Counted from the first letter of the stretch, positions 22,881-34,990 are shown. The stretch: DNA of 64,000 nucleotides from Pegoplata infirma (GCA_963921195.1 OY992539.1:98216964-98280963), one strand, 5' to 3'. Notes: generated from the letters alone by a model not told the origin. Program-made: numbers and translations.

Positions 22881-24254
22881 TCCTTTAAAGCGGCATCGAC
22901 ATCTATTTTGATATTCTGAATTGAGTTCTGTAAACCAACACTTTGCTAATGCATCGGATTTTCCATTATAAAACTCTCTGAATCTAAATAATTTTTTTTT
23001 GTAGAGTCTAAGACATTTCCTCTACTGAAAAATTCTAAGTTTTTGAAAAATTATCAGAGTTTCTACAGAACCAAGAACTTTTTTTCATAGGAAAAAAATT
23101 TAAAACCTACTGCCAGAAGAGTTTTACAGTAACTTTTTACGGTTATTCAAAAAGTTTTTAGTTAAAGTTATTTTAAATGTTTTATCGTTTGTTTTTCAAA
23201 AAAAACTAAAATATTGAATAATTTATTCAGTTGGTAAAACAATAAACTACAAAATTTACGGAAAAATATTTTTGTCAGTTAAATTATTTGTGACTGATTA
23301 TACCGTATAATTTTACAGAAGCACTGTTGTTGTAGTTTGTTATTCAAAAAAAAAAATATCTTTACTTCACAAAATAAAAAATTGTAAACAGTAAAAATAA
23401 CTGAAACATCATTTGTTTTTACGGAATGTCTAGTCATTTATTAACGTTTAAAACTAACTGAAAAAGTATGTTGTTTCAAATGAAATATATTTATGTAGTC
23501 CGATTTTTAAAAGGAAAAACGATTGTTTTAAACGTTTTTGCCGTTGAATTTATTTACAAAATATTTTGAGTGTATCTCAAAAAAAAAAAAGTAGTTTAAT
23601 TTATTACCCAAATATCAGTAAAAAAAACTTATGGCATGGAACTATAAACATAGTGAAATCTATGGTCGTGCTTTACTCTATCCCTAATTAGATGGTTTCC
23701 GTTAAGTTCATTGTCTCTCAGCTTGTGTTATCCTTTTATTTCTTATTTTTTTTTTGTATACTAAATAAAAATGATAGTGTTTGCTTTAATTTAAAAAAAA
23801 GTAAAAAAAATATAAAATTCTTAAGTATAAAATGATAAACAAACAGAAATGTGTTTAGATATGATAATGCCATTTGAACCCTGCATCCCAAAGTGTTAAA
23901 AGAACAGTTATGAATAATGATTATAAAACATTCTGGTATGATTTAGTTTAAGAAATGGAAGGCCAGCTTATGTTAGAGTTTGTAAAATCCAAACAAATTT
24001 AAAAAAAATCAAAAAAAAAAAATCCTGTGTGTATATATCATTAACAAAAGGGTTGTTTTTGTTTCATATATAAATATTTTAGAAAAAGGTAGAGTAAACT
24101 TAAACAAAAATTTGTTCATTTTAAAAATTACAATTTTTTTAAATTGATAAAAAAAAACTTAATATAAATACGAAAGGATTTCATTTTCTTTTTATTTGTC
24201 TTATAAAAACCCAAATTAGTATATATTTTATCCAGGTAAATAATTTAATTTATG
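22881..24254. other. unclassified AT-rich intron with a decayed satellite patch
   Basis: 22975-23100 has diverged 35-bp satellite words (CTCTGAATCTAA, GAGTCTAAGACATTTCC, TTCATAGGAAAAA). TTTTGAGTGTA near 23567 could be a right end of a CACTCAAAA-type element, but no left partner was found. The rest shows no gene or clear repeat. Confidence 0.4.
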
Positions 24255-24482
24255 TTATTGTCTAAACATCATTTGCATATCTGTTATCTTAATTTTATGT
24301 AGTGTTTGTAGTAGTCTTGAATGTCTTTGAGCGAAGGTCTCCCGAAAGCAGCCATACCGATTTTTCTGTTCTCCACCACGCAGTGATATATTTTTTGGAA
24401 AATAATACAGCCTTACAGTTAGTTCTGGGCCAATTGCATTAGGCGGTTTAGGTTTAGGCGCATGATTCCACAATCCCTGCAC
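24255..24482 (-). other. isolated 75-codon ORF, richer in G+C than its surroundings
   Basis: The minus-strand frame is open for 75 codons, beginning MQGLWNHAPKPKPPNA and containing LYYFPKNISLRGGEQKNRYG. A possible acceptor precedes it (ACTAACC branch-like, then CTAGTGCAG/GG). A clear GT donor after it was not seen. On the opposite strand TGCACTAG/GTTAGT could be a donor. No family is recognised. It may be a pseudogene scrap, an alternative exon of the dpr-like gene or chance. It stands out because flanking DNA is overwhelmingly A/T. Confidence 0.25.
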
Positions 24483-24549
24483 TAGGTTAGTTTATAAAAA
24501 CAAAAGTTGGAGTTTTGTTGGGCTACCTAGAAAATATATTATAATATAT

Positions 24550-24960
24550 ATGGGGCATTCCACACCAATTGTCCCGCTACAGAAAAACATGTATACCGTG
24601 AATTTCTGAATATGTTGTAAGGATAGCCCAATATGGAACTAAGAAAATTGCGGTTTTGGTTTTTCAATTTGTCAAAAACAGGGCTTAGGAGGCGTGGCCA
24701 AATGTTGGAAAAATGGTTAAATTTGTTTCGAGTTGCCTAGATTAAATATTTATCAAATTAAATGGGAATGCACCACAATCTCAAAAGTTTACATTCTTGT
24801 ATGGTTTTGTATGGGCTATCGATGAAATTTCTTTTTCTGAAAATTTTCAGAACCCGTTCTAAAATTCTCCATTTTCAAAAAAGTCAATTTATCAATTATT
24901 ATTTTTCAGAAAATTTAAAATTTCCCATTTCTTCCCATACAATTTGGCACTAGCTAAAAA
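24550..24960 (+). mobile_element. GGCATTCCACACC foldback family, single left arm
   Basis: It starts GGGGCATTCCACACCAATTG and follows the left arm of 45304-46401 in order (CCCGCTACAGAAAAACATGT, GAATTTCTGAATA, GGATAGCCC, GGGCTTAGGAGGCGTGG, GGAATGCACCACAAT, GTATGGGCTATCGAT, TTTTCAGAACCCGTTCT). The matching right arm is absent here, though 25730-25900 carries part of it. Confidence 0.75.
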
Positions 24961-25255
24961 GGTGTTTGAGATACAAAAAAATCCTTTAGGAGGCTTTCCT
25001 TGCTGTATATTTATTTATATTGAATTAAAAAAAAATAGTTTGCCGTTGCACAAAATCCCTCTTAAATCAAAAATAGACAGACATGTTCTTATCAGTCATT
25101 AAATTTTAATTAAATTAAAACAAATTTCAATGATCCATCATAGAAAACAATATAGAATATAGAAGTAGGATATTGATTTATATATATGCAGATGGATGGA
25201 AATTGAAAGATGAAGTTTTTTTTTTTTACAATTAGTTAAATACATAAACAGTTCA

Positions 25256-26017
25256 ATATACATATGAGGCATTCCACACCAATTGTTCAGCTAAAAAAAG
25301 TTGTGTCGTGTCAATATGAAATCATTTGCAAAGTATTCGCTCTCAGGGTACTATTAAATAACAAAAATAAAATAAAATATCGTGCTTGAATAATTTTGTT
25401 TCTTTCATTAGCGTGCGTGATCGTAAATAAAAACTCACCCACGCTTCCATCGCCTCTTAAAATATTTTTTAAGTATTGATATTACTCATACGCACACGTT
25501 TTATACACCATTATTGTATAAAATTAGCGTATAGCAATCTTTGACATTTGATTTCTCGAAAACAAGGCAAAACACATCTCTGAAAATTTCAGAACAGATA
25601 GAAAAGCACTTTAACTTTTTTTTAAAAAATTAAAAAAAATAAAATTGCGGCATGTTTTTTGATAAATAAAGTTTAAGTTTAAATTTGAAAAATTCAGAAC
25701 TTCTTCTGAAAATTTTCCAATTTTTATTTTTTTAATCGATAGCCCATACAAAAATCTATAAAAAATTTTTATCTTAAAGACTTTACTGTGTTTCATTTAA
25801 TTTGTATAAATATTGAAGTAAAGGTACCCAGGCAAAAAAGTTTGATATTTTCAATATTTGACCACGCCTACAAGGCCCAATTTTTGAAAAAACTTAAATT
25901 TTATTTTTGTTATTTAATAGTATCCTAAGTGCGAATACTTTGCAAATGATATCCCATTGAAACCACTATGGTTTTTCTGTAGTGGAACAGTTGGTGTGGA
26001 ATGCCTCATATGTATAT
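25256..26017. mobile_element. GGCATTCCACACC foldback element, 0.76 kb
   Basis: The left end ATACATATGAGGCATTCCAC and its inverted right end GTGGAATGCCTCATATGTAT bound the element. Inner arms pair over ATTTGCAAAGTATTCGC / GCGAATACTTTGCAAAT and beyond. It is shorter than the copy at 45304-46401 and has a different centre. Confidence 0.8.
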
Positions 26018-26131
26018 TTTTGTACGGAAGTGTACGCAGAATTTCAATTTCAATTAAAATTTCGCTAAAAAATTCCCAAATTTCATTACAATTCACTGAT
26101 TCGAATTACTTTTTGTTTATCTAAGTTGTTA

Positions 26132-29100
26132 CACACAGAAAACGGATTCGTTGTGCCAACCAAATTTAGAACCAACCAAATTATTGTAGTCCAGCCAACT
26201 ATCACTTTTATCAGTTGTAATTACTAATATTTTCGATTTAGTTAATTGGTATATATATCGAATTTCAGTAAGAGCAACTGAATATATCTGTTGAAGCAAC
26301 GATAGCACCACGACTAAAATATTTTATTAATTGGGTCCTTTAACCGTAAAATAAAAAGACAAAAAAGGTTTTTTTTAATATATTTATTAAATAAGTTAAT
26401 TTTACAAGAATATATACAAAAGTTGATATTTAATACAATTTTTAAGCATACTTTTTTTATAAAAATTCTCAGAATCTGCGAAAAGCGTCTCAGCACCTGG
26501 GACTTTTTCTATAGAAAATATTTCTTCGAATCTAAGAATTTTTCTATAGAAAATGTGTACCAGAATCTGAGACTTTTTGTATAGAATCTGAGAATTTTTC
26601 TAAAGCAAAAATATCTTACAATCTAAAACTTTCTATAGCAAAAATGTCTTAGAATCAGAGACTCAGAATCTGAGACTTTTTCCATAGAACAAAAGTATCA
26701 GAATCTGAGACATTTTCTATAGGAAAAACGTGTCAGATTCTGAAAATTATTCTATATTCAAATCGTCGTAGAATCTGAGACATCGTAGAATCTGAGACTT
26801 TTTCTATAAAACAGAATCAGAATCTGAGAATTTTTTTATAGAAATCCCGTTTCAGAATCGGAGACTTTTTCTATAGAGAAAACCGTATCATAATCTGAGA
26901 CTTTTTCTAAAGAAAAAAACGTCTCAGAATGTGAGACTTCTTATGTAGTAAAAATCTCTGAGAATCTGGGACTTTTTCTATAGAAAAAACGTCTCAAAAT
27001 CTGCCATTTTTTCTATAGAAAAAGTCTCAGATACTGCGACATTTTTTCTACAGAAAAAGTCTCAGATTCTGAGACATTTTTTCTATGGAAAAAGTCTCAG
27101 ATTCTGAGACATTTTTTCTATAGAAAAAGTCTCAGATTCTGAGACATTTTTTTCTATAGAAAAAGTCTCAGATTCTGATCCATTTTTTCTATAGAAAAAG
27201 TCTCAGATCCTGACACATTTTTTCTATAGAAAAAGGCTCAGATTCTGACCTTTTTTATAGAAAAAATGTCTCAGAATCTGAGAATTTTTCTATATAAAAT
27301 ATCTCAGATTCTGAGATATTTTTTCTATAGAAAAAGTCTCAGATACTGCGATATTTTTTCTATAGAAAAAGTCTCAGATACTGCGACATTTTTTCTATAG
27401 AAAAAGTCTCAGATACTGCGACATTTTTTCTACAGAAAAAGTCTAAGACTCTGAGACATTTTTTCTATAGGAAAAGGCTCAGATACTGCGACATTTTTTC
27501 TACAGAAAAAGTCTCAGATACTGCGACATTTTTTCTACAGAAAAAGTCTCAGATTCTAAGACATTTTTTCTATAGAAAAAGTCTCAGATTCTGAGACATT
27601 TTTTCTATAGAAAAAGTCTCTGATTCTGAGACATTTGTTCTATAGAAAAAATATCAGATTCTGAGACATTTTTTCTATAGAAAAAGTCTCAGATTCTGAG
27701 ACATTTTTTCTATAGAAAAAGTATCAGATTCTGGGACATTTTTTTCTATAGAAAAAGTCTCAGATTCTGAGACATTGTTCCTATAGAAAAAGTCTTATAT
27801 TCTAAGACATTTTTCCTTAGAAAAATGTCTCAGAATCTGTGACATTTTTCCTATAGAAAAATCTCAGATTCTGAGGCATTTTTTCTATAGAAAAAGTCTC
27901 AGATTCTGAGACATTTTTCCTATAGAAAAAGTCTCAGATTCTGAGACATTTTTCCTATAGAAAATTCTCAGATTCTAAGACATTTTTCGTATAGAAAAAG
28001 TCTCAGATTCTGAGACATTTTTCCTATAGAAAAAGTCTCAGATTCTGAGACATTTTTCCTATAGAAAAAGTCTCAGATTCTGAGACATTTTTCCTATAGA
28101 AAAAGTCTCAGATTCTGAGACATTTTTCCTATAGAAAAAGTCTCAGATTCTGAGACATTTTTCCTTTAGAAAAAGTCTCAGATTCTGAGACATTTTTCCT
28201 ATAGAAAAAGTCTCAGATTCTGAGACATTTTTCCTATAGAAAAAGTCTCAGATTCTGAGACATTTTTCCTATAGAAAAAGTCTCAGATTCTGAGACATTT
28301 TTCCTATAGAAAATTCTCAGATTCTAAGACATTTTTCGTATAGAAAAAGTCTCAGATTCTGAGACATTTTTCCTATAGAAAAAGTCTCAGATTCTGAGAC
28401 ATTTTTCCTATAGAAAAAGTCTCAGATTCTGAGACATTTTTCCTATAGAAAAAGTCTCAGATTCTGAGGCATTTTTCCTATAGAAAAATTCTCAGATTCT
28501 GAGACATTTTTCCTATAGAAAAAGTCTCAGATTCTGAGACATTTTTCCTATAGAAAAAGTCTCAGATTCTGAGACATTTTTCCTATAGAAAAAGTCTCAG
28601 ATTCTGATACATTTTTCCTATAGAAAAAGTCTTAGATTCTTAGACGTTTTCCTATAGAAAATGTCTAAGGTTCTGAGACATTTTTCCTATAGAAAATGTC
28701 TCAGATTCAGAGACTATTTTCTTATAGAAAAAGTCTTATATTCTGAAACATTTTTCTCAGATTCTGAGACATTTTTCCTACAGAAAAAATCTCAGATTCT
28801 GAGACATTTTTCCTGTAGAAAAATATCTCAAATTCTGAAAAAGTTTTTTTTTATCTCAGACTCAGAGATATTTTTCCTATGGAAAAAGTCTCAGTTTCTG
28901 TGACATTTTTTGTATATTAAAAGCCTCTGATTCTGATACATTTTTCGTTTACAAAAGGTCTCAGATTCTGAGAAATTTTTCATATAGAAAGATTCTCAGA
29001 TTCTGAGCAAGTTTTTCTATAGGAGAATTATCTTATTCTAAGAAATTTTTTTATAGAAAAAGTCTAGGAATCTGAGAACTCGAAAAATGGCTCAGAATCT

Positions 29101-30028
29101 TAGAATGTTACCTATAGAAAAATCCTGAGATTCTCAGACATTTCGCTATGGAAATATTCTGATATTCAATGATATTTTTCTACAGAAAATTCGAATATAT
29201 CAACACAATTTTTAATGCAAACATCTAACCTCTCAAATTTGGTCTTAATGCAGATATTCAATAAAGAGTTTAATTTTCCAGCAAATTTTGTTTAGATTAA
29301 TAGGAAAATCCGCACGAATTTTTAACTTTTGATGGTGAGCTTTTTCTGCAAAAAATTCAATCGTTATTTAAAATAGTATTTTTTGCGCAGATTTTGACAT
29401 ACTTACATTTTATGGTATATTTTACATTTTGATACATATTTCATTGATTTTTTGAATTATCTTTTTACAATTTGTTTTTAAATATTTGGTGGAAAATTAC
29501 AAATATTATTTTTGTATGACATTTTAATAATTTAAAAGAGTTTTTATAGAAGCAACATACAATTAGTTGCAGTAACTTTAATACAAAATTAAAAAATGAT
29601 TGTGTGTACCAAAACTTAATAGTTCGAAGATAGTATTACATTAAAATTTTAAATTTCAAATGTATTTTGAATTTTTCAAAATTGTAAACAATTTACACCA
29701 AGTATCAGTTGCTGTAACTGATTTTTAATAATACTGAACTATTATTATGTGCTTGTTATTAAAAATTTATTGCATTAAAAAACAAAATATAAATGAATAG
29801 TTCGGGCAATTATGAACGTTTTTGAAGTAATATTTTTTTCAAATTGATAAATGCAACCAATATTTTTTGAAAATGTGATTGTTTTTTGGTAATTTGTTCA
29901 GATATTTGGTATAAAATTTGTTTTTTGAATCATGATAATTAAATTTAAATAGTTGTAACTAAAACTTATATTCTGAAACCAAATTTGAGGAGTTTTAACT
30001 GAGTTCCAAATAATTTTTTCCCTGTGTG
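26132..30028. mobile_element. 3.9-kb TA-flanked inverted-end element carrying satellite array 2
   Basis: The left end CACACAGAAAACGG and right end (complement CACACAGGGAAAAAATT) are flanked by TA at 26130-26131 and 30029-30030. Subterminal DNA at both sides has scattered CAGTTG..AACTGA and CAACCAAATT words, as in the 247-bp MITEs at 53071 and 54443. The middle 2.7 kb is the 35-bp satellite. There is no transposase. Ends are short, so the pairing of these two particular ends is an inference supported by the common TA. Confidence 0.6.
26455..29190. repeat. 35-bp satellite, array 2 (most homogeneous)
   Basis: About 75-80 units combine TCTCAGATTCTGAGAC with ATTTTTCCTATAGAAAAAG. The first block (TCTCAGATTCTGAGA) and TTTTTCTATAGAAAAA are each self-complementary, so the array reads almost the same on both strands. 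Units in the middle (about 27900-28600) are nearly identical, while both edges are degenerate, as expected from unequal exchange. An ORF at 28661-28903 is a repeat artefact. Confidence 0.96.
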
Positions 30029-30078
30029 TAGGTTGTGAGTCACCGTAATGAAGTGTAAATGTTCTTTTTAGTTACACG

Positions 30079-31072
30079 AATGGGTCATTCTTAGTGAAAT
30101 CAATCAAAAATAGCTAAAAATTTTTTTGACCCCCTCCGATTTTTATGAAATTTTGTTAAGTTGTAACACTAAGTGATAAACTGACGCACACTTATTTTCA
30201 GCCCTCTAAGTAAACAGTTGCCAAAAATACGGAGGGTCAAAATTTTCCCCAAAATCTCCCAATCGCGACACTTTGCACCTTAAAAACTTAATATCGTTGG
30301 TTCTATTATAGCTAGAAAGTCCATTTTTGGTTTGTTTTAAAGCTCATAATATTCTCTACAACCCCTACCAAAACCAAAAAATTTTCGAAAAAAATAAGGG
30401 TTACCTCCCTTATTTTAAGGTCGTGATATAGGGAGGAGAAAATGGGGAAGACGGTATCCTCCGATTTTTTTTTTTACTTGCTAATCTTATAGAGAAAGTC
30501 TTAAGGAATATATTCTAAAATTTTTATGTTGGGACAACAATTGGATCGCTCAAAATTAAAATTTTTCACAATTTACCCCAAAATCTCCAAATCGATTTTG
30601 ATTTTGAGCGATCCCATTGTTGTCCCAACTTAAAAATTTTAGAATATATTCTTTAGGTCTTTCTCTATAAGATTATCAAGTAAAAAAAAAATCGGGGGAT
30701 ACCATCCCACCCATTTTTTCCTCCGTATATCACGACATTAAAATAAGGTAGGTAACCCTTATTTTTTCGAAAATTTTTTGGTTATGGTAAGTCTTGTAGA
30801 GCATATTATGAGCTTCAAAACAAGCCAAAAATGGGCTATCTAGCTAAAATAGAACCAACGATATTAAGTTTTTACGGTGCAAAGTGTCGCGACTGGGAGA
30901 TTTTGGGGGAAATTTTGACCCTCCGTGTTTTCGCCCACTGTTTACTTAGAGGGCTGAAAATAAGTGTGTGTCAGTTTATCACTTAGTGTTACAACTAAAC
31001 AAAATTTCATCAAAATCGGAGGGGGTCACGAAAATTTTTAGCTATTTCTCACTAAGACTGACCCCTTCAGAA
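30079..31072. mobile_element. 1-kb palindromic foldback element
   Basis: The left arm from TGGGTCATTCTTAGTGAAAT pairs with the right arm ending ..CACTAAGACTGACCCC. Matched internal blocks include GACCCCCTCCGATTTT, TTTCAGCCCTCTAAGTAAACAG, CGCGACACTTTGCACC, TATCGTTGGTTCTATT and GTTGGGACAACAATTGGATCG, around a centre near 30593. The right flank (CTGTAGCGGCACATTTGG) resembles the GGCATTCCACACC foldback ends, so the families may be related. Confidence 0.9.
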
Positions 31073-32547
31073 ATTAATGGGACACATGTTTTTCTGTAGC
31101 GGCACATTTGGAGTGAATTACTCAATACATATTAGAGTGTCCAGAAAAGAAAAATTTCTTATTTTTTAAGGTCTTACCCCTTAAATTTGTTGCTCTAATG
31201 AACAAAATTTGTTTTTTTTATTGGAATTTTTTAAATAATATCTAAAGGTCGCGCTCGCGGCTTTTTTACGAAAATCTACGAATTATTTCAATAATTTAAA
31301 TGCTTTAAATTGTAATTACGTAAACTAAATAGAATTCAGTGACGATTATACGTTATTAATGAACATTTTCATCAATTTAAATTTTTCGTTGTAATTTCAC
31401 TAATTCTCACTGATACACTGATCGAAATTTTTACATGACAATAATGTAAATCTACATAAATGTTATGAAAAACAAGGTTAAAAAGGAACCTCAGTAGGGT
31501 TTCATTGAATTATATCACGACATTAAAATAAGGAAAATTTTTTGGTTTTGGTATGTCTTGTAGAGCGTATTATAAGCTTTAAAACAAAAAAAAATTGGCG
31601 ATTTGGAGATTTTGGGAAAAATTGTGAAAAATTTTGATTTTGAGCGATCCCATTGTTGTCCCAACTTAAAAATTTTAGAATATATTCTTTAGGTCTTTTT
31701 CTATAAGATTATCAAGTAAAAAAAAAATCGGGGGATACCATCCTACCAATTTTTTCCTCCGTATATCACGACATTAAAATAAGGTAGGTAACCCTTATTT
31801 TTTCGAAAATTTTTTGGTTATGGTAAGTCTTGTAGAGCATATTATGAGCTTCAAAACAAGCCAAAAATGGGCTATCTAGCTAAAATAGAACCAACGATAT
31901 TAAGTTTTTACGGTGCAAAGTGTCGCGACTGGGAGATTTTGGGGGAAATTTTGACCCTCCGTGTTTTCGCCCACTGTTTACTTAGAGGGCTGAAAATAAG
32001 TGTGTGTCAGTTTATCACTTAGTGTTACAACTAAACAAAATTTCATCAAAATCGGAGGGGGTCACGAAAATTTTTAGCTATTTCTCACTAAGACTGACCC
32101 CTTCAGAAATTAATGGGACACATGTTTTTCTGTAGCGGCACATTTGGAGTGAATTACTCAATACATATTAGAGTGTCCAGAAAAGAAAAATTTCTTATTT
32201 TTTTAGGTCTTACCCCTTAAATTTGTTGCTCTAATGAACAAAATTTGTTTTTTTTATTGGATTTTTTAAATAATATCTAAAGGTCGCGCTCGCGGCTTTT
32301 TTACGAAAATCTACAAATTATTTCAATTATTTAAATGCTTTAAATTGTAATTACGTAAACTAAATAGAATTCAGTGACGATTATACGTTATTAATGAACA
32401 TTTTCATCAATTCAAATTTTTCGTTGTAATTTCACTAATTCTCACTGATAAACTGATCGAAATTTGTACATGACAATAATGTAAATCTACATAAATGTTA
32501 TGAAAAATAACGTTAAAAAGGAACCTAAGTAGGGGTTCATTGAATTA
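30597..32547 (+). repeat. large tandem duplication, about 1036-bp period, two copies
   Basis: 30597-31512 is repeated at 31633-32547 with few differences (for example CTACGAATTATTTCAATAATT versus CTACAAATTATTTCAATTATT). The unit comprises the right arm of the palindrome plus 440 bases of downstream sequence (GGTCGCGCTCGCGGC, ACTAAATAGAATTCAGTGACG). The 120 bases between copies are a rearranged piece of the arm, including an inverted segment. Confidence 0.93.
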
Positions 32548-32840
32548 ATGAAATATATTTCACAAAATGTAATTGCAAGAACAAGTTTCATTAAATTAAG
32601 TGAAATTGTTCATACAAAATACAAATTGTATTTTATGAAAATTTTACATTACTTTAATGAAAAAAGTATTTAATTCTTATAAAATACTTTCATTGAATAA
32701 ATCCTTCTTTTTATTTTTATAAAGAAATACTTTCATTGAACAAATGCTACTTTTATTTTTAAAATGAAATAAATGTATGAAATTGTAAAGATATTTTTAT
32801 AGAATTAAGAATAATAAAAAATGGTTTTCACTTTGTTTTC
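32453..32840 (+). repeat. dispersed repeat J, copy 1
   Basis: The series GAAATTTGTACATGACA, GGAACCTAAGTAGG, TCATTGAATTAATGAAAT, GAACAAGTTTCATTAAATTA and ATACAAATTGTATTTTATG is present inverted at 47575-47822. The start also occurs at 31426-31512 and in short form at 46985-47030. Non-coding, with a strongly palindromic feel (TTCATTAA/TTAATGAA). Confidence 0.75.
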
Positions 32841-33099
32841 TCCACTGTACATGAGTAGTAGGTTGTGACAGCACACGGTGTAACATTTGACGTTTCATAC
32901 AAAACGTAAACAAAAAACATAAAAACATAAACAAAAGCTCACACGTACAGGCACACATACACTAGGCAGCGATGATTATTCTGTACTAATAACCACGCCA
33001 CCATATTGGAAAGTACGCAATTAGTACCATTGTTTGCATACTAGTTTGTACTGTGGTTTTCTCGCACAATATTTTACTCTAACCTTAAATTGTAATACA

Positions 33100-33265
33100 T
33101 TAGTAAAACCACGAAGTAATATAAAACAGCGCGAATTTAGTAAATATAAAATTTCACTCATTTCAATCAATTTTCTCAAACAAAATTTTACTATAACATT
33201 TACTTTTAACACATAAATAAAACCACGAAATGATATAAAACAACGCGAGTTTAATAAATACTTAT
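33100..33265. repeat. two-copy direct repeat, about 118-bp period
   Basis: AAAACCACGAAGTAATATAA..GCGCGAATTTAGTAAATA (about 33104) recurs as AAAACCACGAAATGATATAA..ACGCGAGTTTAATAAATA (about 33222). It produces antiparallel ORFs at 33021-33281 that are not credible genes. Confidence 0.7.
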
Positions 33266-33281
33266 AATTAATTAATATCAT

Positions 33282-33760
33282 CCCGAGTAAAAAAGTTTTT
33301 ATATAATTTTATATAATTATATAAAATTTGATAAAATTATATATAATTATATAAAATTATATAAAGAAGTTTTTGTTTTATACAAAATTTTTTAAAATTA
33401 TATAAAATTATATATAATTTGATAAAATTATATGAAATTATATCCGATTTTTTTTATATAAAATTTTATCAAATCTTATATAATTTTATATAATTTTATA
33501 AAATTTTATCAAATTATATATAATTTGATGTAATTTTATAAAATTTTGTATAAAACAAATTTTGATATAATTATATATAATTTGATAAAAATTATATATA
33601 ATTTTATCTAATTTTATAAAATTGTATATAAAAAAATTCGGATATAATTATATATAATTTTATCAAATTATATATAATTTTTATATAATTTTATCAAATA
33701 CATATAATTATATATAATTTTATCAAATTATATATAATTATATATAAACTTTTTTACTCG
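33282..33760. mobile_element. TA-rich MITE with CCCGAGTAAAAAAG ends
   Basis: The left end CCCGAGTAAAAAAGTTTTTA is inverted at the right as AAACTTTTTTACTCGGG. The interior consists only of ATATAATTTTATAAAATT-type words arranged palindromically. At 479 bases it is almost pure A+T between GC-bearing ends. Target duplication is unclear (AT on both sides). Confidence 0.8.
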
Positions 33761-33914
33761 GGATTTCATTTTAAATTTCGTATAAAAATTCTAAAAAAAA
33801 TCACAAATTATTTCGGGCCGCTCTGATCAGTTGTTTTTTGAGCGCGTATACTAACAGACTATTACTAATCCCGATTATTATCAATCGACTAATTAAAAAA
33901 AAAAAAAAAAAATG

Positions 33915-33952
33915 GGGCCCCGTAGGCTGGTTGGTAGCGTGCTAGCTAGTTT
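33915..33952 (+). repeat. truncated SINE/tRNA-like head
   Basis: GTAGGCTGGTTGGTAGCGTG followed by CTAGCTAG matches the A-box part of the tRNA-like segment at 15341. No B box follows. Confidence 0.4.
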
Positions 33953-33960
33953 TTTTTGTG

Positions 33961-34560
33961 TAGACACCCAAAATCTTATTTTATAATCACTTATTTTAAA
34001 ATTATTTTATTTCTGTTTGATATAAATTAAAAAAATAATTAAAAATGATTGTTTCTAACTTTTTTAAATTGATAATTCATAACAGCAACAAATAAAGTAA
34101 TCTACATACTCTCTGTTGTTAAACCCAAATAATCTTTTCATGAACGAGATTAGTTTTACATACACATAGTCTGTAATTTTCATGCATGATTTGTGATATA
34201 TATTTTTGTAATGTATATATGTTTGTTTACAAAATATCCTATAAAGATTATAATATAATTTTTTTTTTTTGTCAAGAAATGCGAAACATTTTTACTTTAA
34301 TATCTTAGGCTTATAAAACAAGTAAAACCAAAAAAACATAAATTTAGATTTGATATGTTTCATGTGTTTTATATTTATGTCGTATAAAATTATTGTTACG
34401 ACAGAAGACTTAAGAATTCTTTATTTGCTTTAACTTATTTTTATTCAAAACATAGGAAGACTTACAGACATAAATCAAAATATTATGTAAATAACGTTAA
34501 TAAAAACAAATATTACAAAAAAAAAGTATTATTGCTTGCATTAAAGTTATTTAAAGTTTA
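33961..34560. other. unclassified AT-rich intron
   Basis: No gene, repeat pair or insertion boundary was recognised here. Confidence 0.4.
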
Positions 34561-34576
34561 TACATAAAACATTAGA

Positions 34577-34717
34577 GGTATTCAGAGTCTTGTTGCCACC
34601 CCTGGCAATGTAGCAAAAGAGTACTTCTTTCAAAAAATACATGTATTTTGAAAAGTAATTTTGAAAAGTGCTCTTTTACCACCAGTGCCAGGGCTGGCAA
34701 GCAAGACTCTGAATACC
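34577..34717. mobile_element. 141-bp hairpin MITE (GGTATTCAGAGTCTTG ends)
   Basis: GGTATTCAGAGTCTTGTTGCCA at the left and TGGCAAGCAAGACTCTGAATACC at the right form a near-perfect stem. The extended ends AGAGGTATTC/AGTGGTATTC lie between ATT trinucleotides. Ends of the (C)AGxGGTATTC type resemble the Harbinger-like MITE at 55824. Confidence 0.8.
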
Positions 34718-34990
34718 ACTATTATTTACTTGGATTTAATGAAAGTACAAACAATCATATATAACACCGTCCGCCAGCCAATATTAAACTTTTATCGGAT
34801 GATATACATCTGAAAGTATAGATGAACTGGAGTAAAACTGCATTCACAGTTTTTCATTTCGTGATCCTGTTTTCTTTAAAAAGGACTTCAAATTTTTAAA
34901 TTTTTTAAATGTTTTACATTTTGTAAAATATTTTTAAAAAATTGTACTTGTCTTATAATGTTTCTATACAAAAAAAACCTTGTCAAATTA

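Noticed and set aside
28661..28903. 80-codon ORF with repeated SDSETFF-type segments
   Set aside because: It is an artefact of the 35-bp satellite.
26455..29190. Regular repeats resembling a CRISPR array
   Set aside because: Units are directly tandem with no unique spacers, and the genome is eukaryotic.
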